Positions 41,648 through 42,999 of a DNA stretch of 42,999 bases are shown one piece after another. Location: the NCBI GenBank assembly GCA_910575795.1, contig CAJTGE010000045.1:1-42999 (forward strand). The letters run 5' to 3'. The notes below the pieces were generated by a model. The model searched no databases and had not been told where the DNA came from. It saw nothing but the letters and a program-made list of their open reading frames with translations. The position numbers and the translations under genes are program-made. Origin of the DNA: Clostridiaceae bacterium (GTDB taxonomy: Bacteria; Bacillota; Clostridia; Lachnospirales; Lachnospiraceae). Every line of letters begins with the position of its first letter. Positions within the stretch are counted from its first letter, which is position 1.

Positions 41648-42373
41648 ATGGATTGCCAGGAGATGATGAAAGAGCTCAGGTCACAGGCTTCTGAGAAATA
41701 CAGGGAAAATATGATTCGGATGGGGATACCGGCCGAAAACAGTCTTGGTGTGGCAACGTCCGTAGTAAGGGGCCTTGCAAAGAAAGCCGGGAAATCACAG
41801 GAACTGGCCTCTGAACTGTGGAATACAAAATACCACGAGGCAAGGATGCTGGCGGTCTTGTTGATGAACCCGAAGGCGACAGCGGATGCTGAGGCGGAAA
41901 GGCTGCTCCTTGATGTGGTTTCCTGGGATTTATGCGACCACCTGTGTAAAAACTTATTTTTGAAGATGAAGAGCAGGGATATTTTTATTGCAAAGTGGAT
42001 ACGGGAACCGCAGTTATATAAAAAAAGAGCGGCATTTGTGCTGATTGCAGCTTCTGTGATACATGACAGGAAGCTGACGGATGAAACCGTGGACAGCTAT
42101 CTGGAGCTGGTTACGCAGTATGCGGATGATGGACGGGAGCATGTGAAAAAGGCGGTTTCCACTGCTTTGAGGGAAATCGGAAAAAAGAACTTTCATTATA
42201 ATGAAAAGGCGCTTTTACTGGCGCGTGAGTGGATGGAAGGAGAAAGCAAGGTATTGAGGTGGATTGGAAAGGATGCGGCGAAGGAACTGGAAACCATGGT
42301 AAAGGCAGAAGGACGGGGACGTCTGATTTCCGCAAATACCAGGATGGGAAAGGAATCAGGAGGTTCGGGATGA
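41648..42373 (+). CDS. AlkD-like DNA alkylation repair protein
   Basis: A 241-residue all-helical HEAT-repeat protein of the AlkD/AlkC fold, which removes alkylated bases by a glycosylase mechanism. Repeats read as KYHEARMLAVLLMNPKATAD, SWDLCDHLCKNLFLK, LYKKRAAFVLIAASVIHD and HVKKAVSTALREIGKKN. The WDLCDHL motif carries the Asp usually aligned with the catalytic position, and the Trp pair typical of the family is present. GGAAGGAGG precedes the ATG. The stop overlaps the TetR start (ATGA). Confidence 0.85.
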   Translation: MDCQEMMKELRSQASEKYRENMIRMGIPAENSLGVATSVVRGLAKKAGKSQELASELWNTKYHEARMLAVLLMNPKATADAEAERLLLDVVSWDLCDHLCKNLFLKMKSRDIFIAKWIREPQLYKKRAAFVLIAASVIHDRKLTDETVDSYLELVTQYADDGREHVKKAVSTALREIGKKNFHYNEKALLLAREWMEGESKVLRWIGKDAAKELETMVKAEGRGRLISANTRMGKESGGSG

Positions 42374-42999
42374 ACGGGAAGTTTTTTGCGCTTCCCCAGG
42401 AAAGGCAGGAGCAGCTCATAAATGCGGCATATGAAGTGTTTTCCAGGAACAGCTATAAAAATGCGTCCATGTCCAGGCTTGCGGATGCCGGCGGCGTATC
42501 CAAATCCCTGCTGTTTCATTATTTCTTAAGTCAAAGCCCCCATAGCAAGCTACAAGGGCTTTGACCCTCGCGGCAGTCGCCAAATGGACATGCCAGCATG
42601 TCCGCCTGGCTCGTTGCCTGCGGGAATAAAAAGGAACTGTATCTGTACCTTTGGGAGCATGCAGGCAGGCTTTACCGTGAAAAAGTAAGGAAGGGAGATA
42701 CGCAGACCACGGATTTGTTTGAGATTGTCTGCCAGAGGGTTCTGGCAGGCTGTGTCTTTATGAGGGAAGCCCCGACCATATACCTGTTTACATTAAGGGC
42801 ATTTTTTGAGGAAAACCCGGAAATCAGGGAAGGACTTCAGAATCATTATAAGACAGCCTATCTTCACGGGACAGAAGATATACGGGGGCCGGCAGATATG
42901 GACCTGTTCCGGCCGGGGATTGATACGCGGCTGCTGTTAGAAGAGATTAACGGTTATCTTCTCAGCTGTTACTGGAAGATGTTTTCAACCGGGGAGCTG
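42370..42999 (+). pseudogene. TetR-family regulator split by a small insert (continues beyond the window)
   Basis: AGGAGG is seven bases before the ATG. The HTH is intact: QEQLINAAYEVFSRNSYKNA, SMSRLADAGGVSKSLLFHYF. At that point 96 bp of palindromic sequence intervene and introduce TGA at 42562-42564. The frame then resumes exactly with GNKKELYLYLWEHAGRLYRE, the expected next part of helix 4, and continues as an effector domain to the window edge. Since 96 is a multiple of three, only the stop codon breaks the gene. Confidence 0.78.
42526..42621 (+). repeat. 96-bp palindromic insert in the TetR gene
   Basis: The insert holds GTCAAAGCCC (42530-42539) paired with GGGCTTTGAC (42556-42565), enclosing TAGC-aa-GCTA. 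A second structure pairs GGACATGC (42586-42593) with GCATGTCC (42596-42603), flanked by outer arms around CGGCAGTCGCCA and TGGCTCGTTGCC. It carries no gene. It looks like a dispersed, non-autonomous palindromic element; no target duplication is obvious. Confidence 0.68.

Noticed and set aside
1..42999. CRISPR arrays, tRNA or rRNA genes
   Set aside because: No regularly spaced repeats of 24-40 bp and no tRNA-like cloverleaf or rRNA sequence were seen.

Overview
The window looks like a chromosomal accessory region of a gut-type Clostridium relative, most likely a Lachnospiraceae member. Evidence: strong AGGAGG-type ribosome binding sites, many short TTGACA/TATAAT promoters, lipoproteins with Gly/Ala-Cys lipoboxes, a mobile-element style LigA plus ParM/ParR pair, and many small regulator-plus-ABC-transporter cassettes. 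The taxonomic call is inference; no rRNA or tRNA gene is present. The region is unusually rich in decayed genes: I count about a dozen frameshifted, nonsense-interrupted, truncated or insertion-split genes. Several junctions read as deletion scars.

Layout. (1) 1-5.4 kb: backbone genes of an integrative/conjugative element or plasmid: NAD-dependent DNA ligase, an unrecognised protein, an actin-type partition pair (ParM, ParR) with a candidate centromere, an opposed Xre repressor with its operator, and a small unrecognised protein. (2) 5.5-11.5 kb: a frameshifted cytosolic-type gene, a GNAT acetyltransferase, a Cys/His-rich domain fused to GNAT, a scrap of methionyl-tRNA formyltransferase, and three tandem paralogous envelope-protein genes, of which only the first is intact. 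(3) 11.5-17.9 kb, minus strand: one apparent operon blaI - blaR1-like - response regulator - histidine kinase - ABC ATPase - FtsX-type permease. (4) 17.9-21.3 kb: a decayed split permease cassette, a deletion scar joining it to a 5'-truncated Crp/Fnr regulator, and an ECF sigma pseudogene beside its intact membrane partner. (5) 21.3-27.7 kb, visibly AT-richer: WYL regulator with two small genes, a TnpW-type transposon scrap, a secreted protein matching the BlaR1-like sensor domain, then GNAT, an alpha/beta hydrolase with an amber codon, DUF3795, GyrI-like and EFR1 ferredoxin-flavodoxin genes. (6) 28-31.8 kb: decayed lipoproteins, a collapsed cell-wall amidase and an Ig-like membrane protein. 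(7) 31.8-43 kb: a TetR-controlled ABC exporter with three matching operators, a DUF1648/GntR/ArsR trio, a class-2 UvrA-like ABC protein, AraC plus ABC-2 exporter, a second AraC, an AlkD-like protein, and a TetR gene split by a 96-bp palindromic insert.

The most interesting candidate system is the BlaI/BlaR1-like module. The C-terminal extracellular domain of the BlaR1-like protease carries no visible penicillin-binding motifs and is about half identical (hand alignment) to a separate secreted protein encoded 6 kb away. The promoters of blaI and of that secreted protein share the same architecture, with a dyad GACTACTrTGATAGT overlapping the -10 box. I infer a BlaI regulon in which an envelope signal induces both a two-component/ABC resistance operon and a soluble copy of the sensor domain. 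A second recurrent signal is a 31-bp promoter-like element with a conserved CGGTCAA core, found upstream of three genes, with an opposed partial copy upstream of a fourth.
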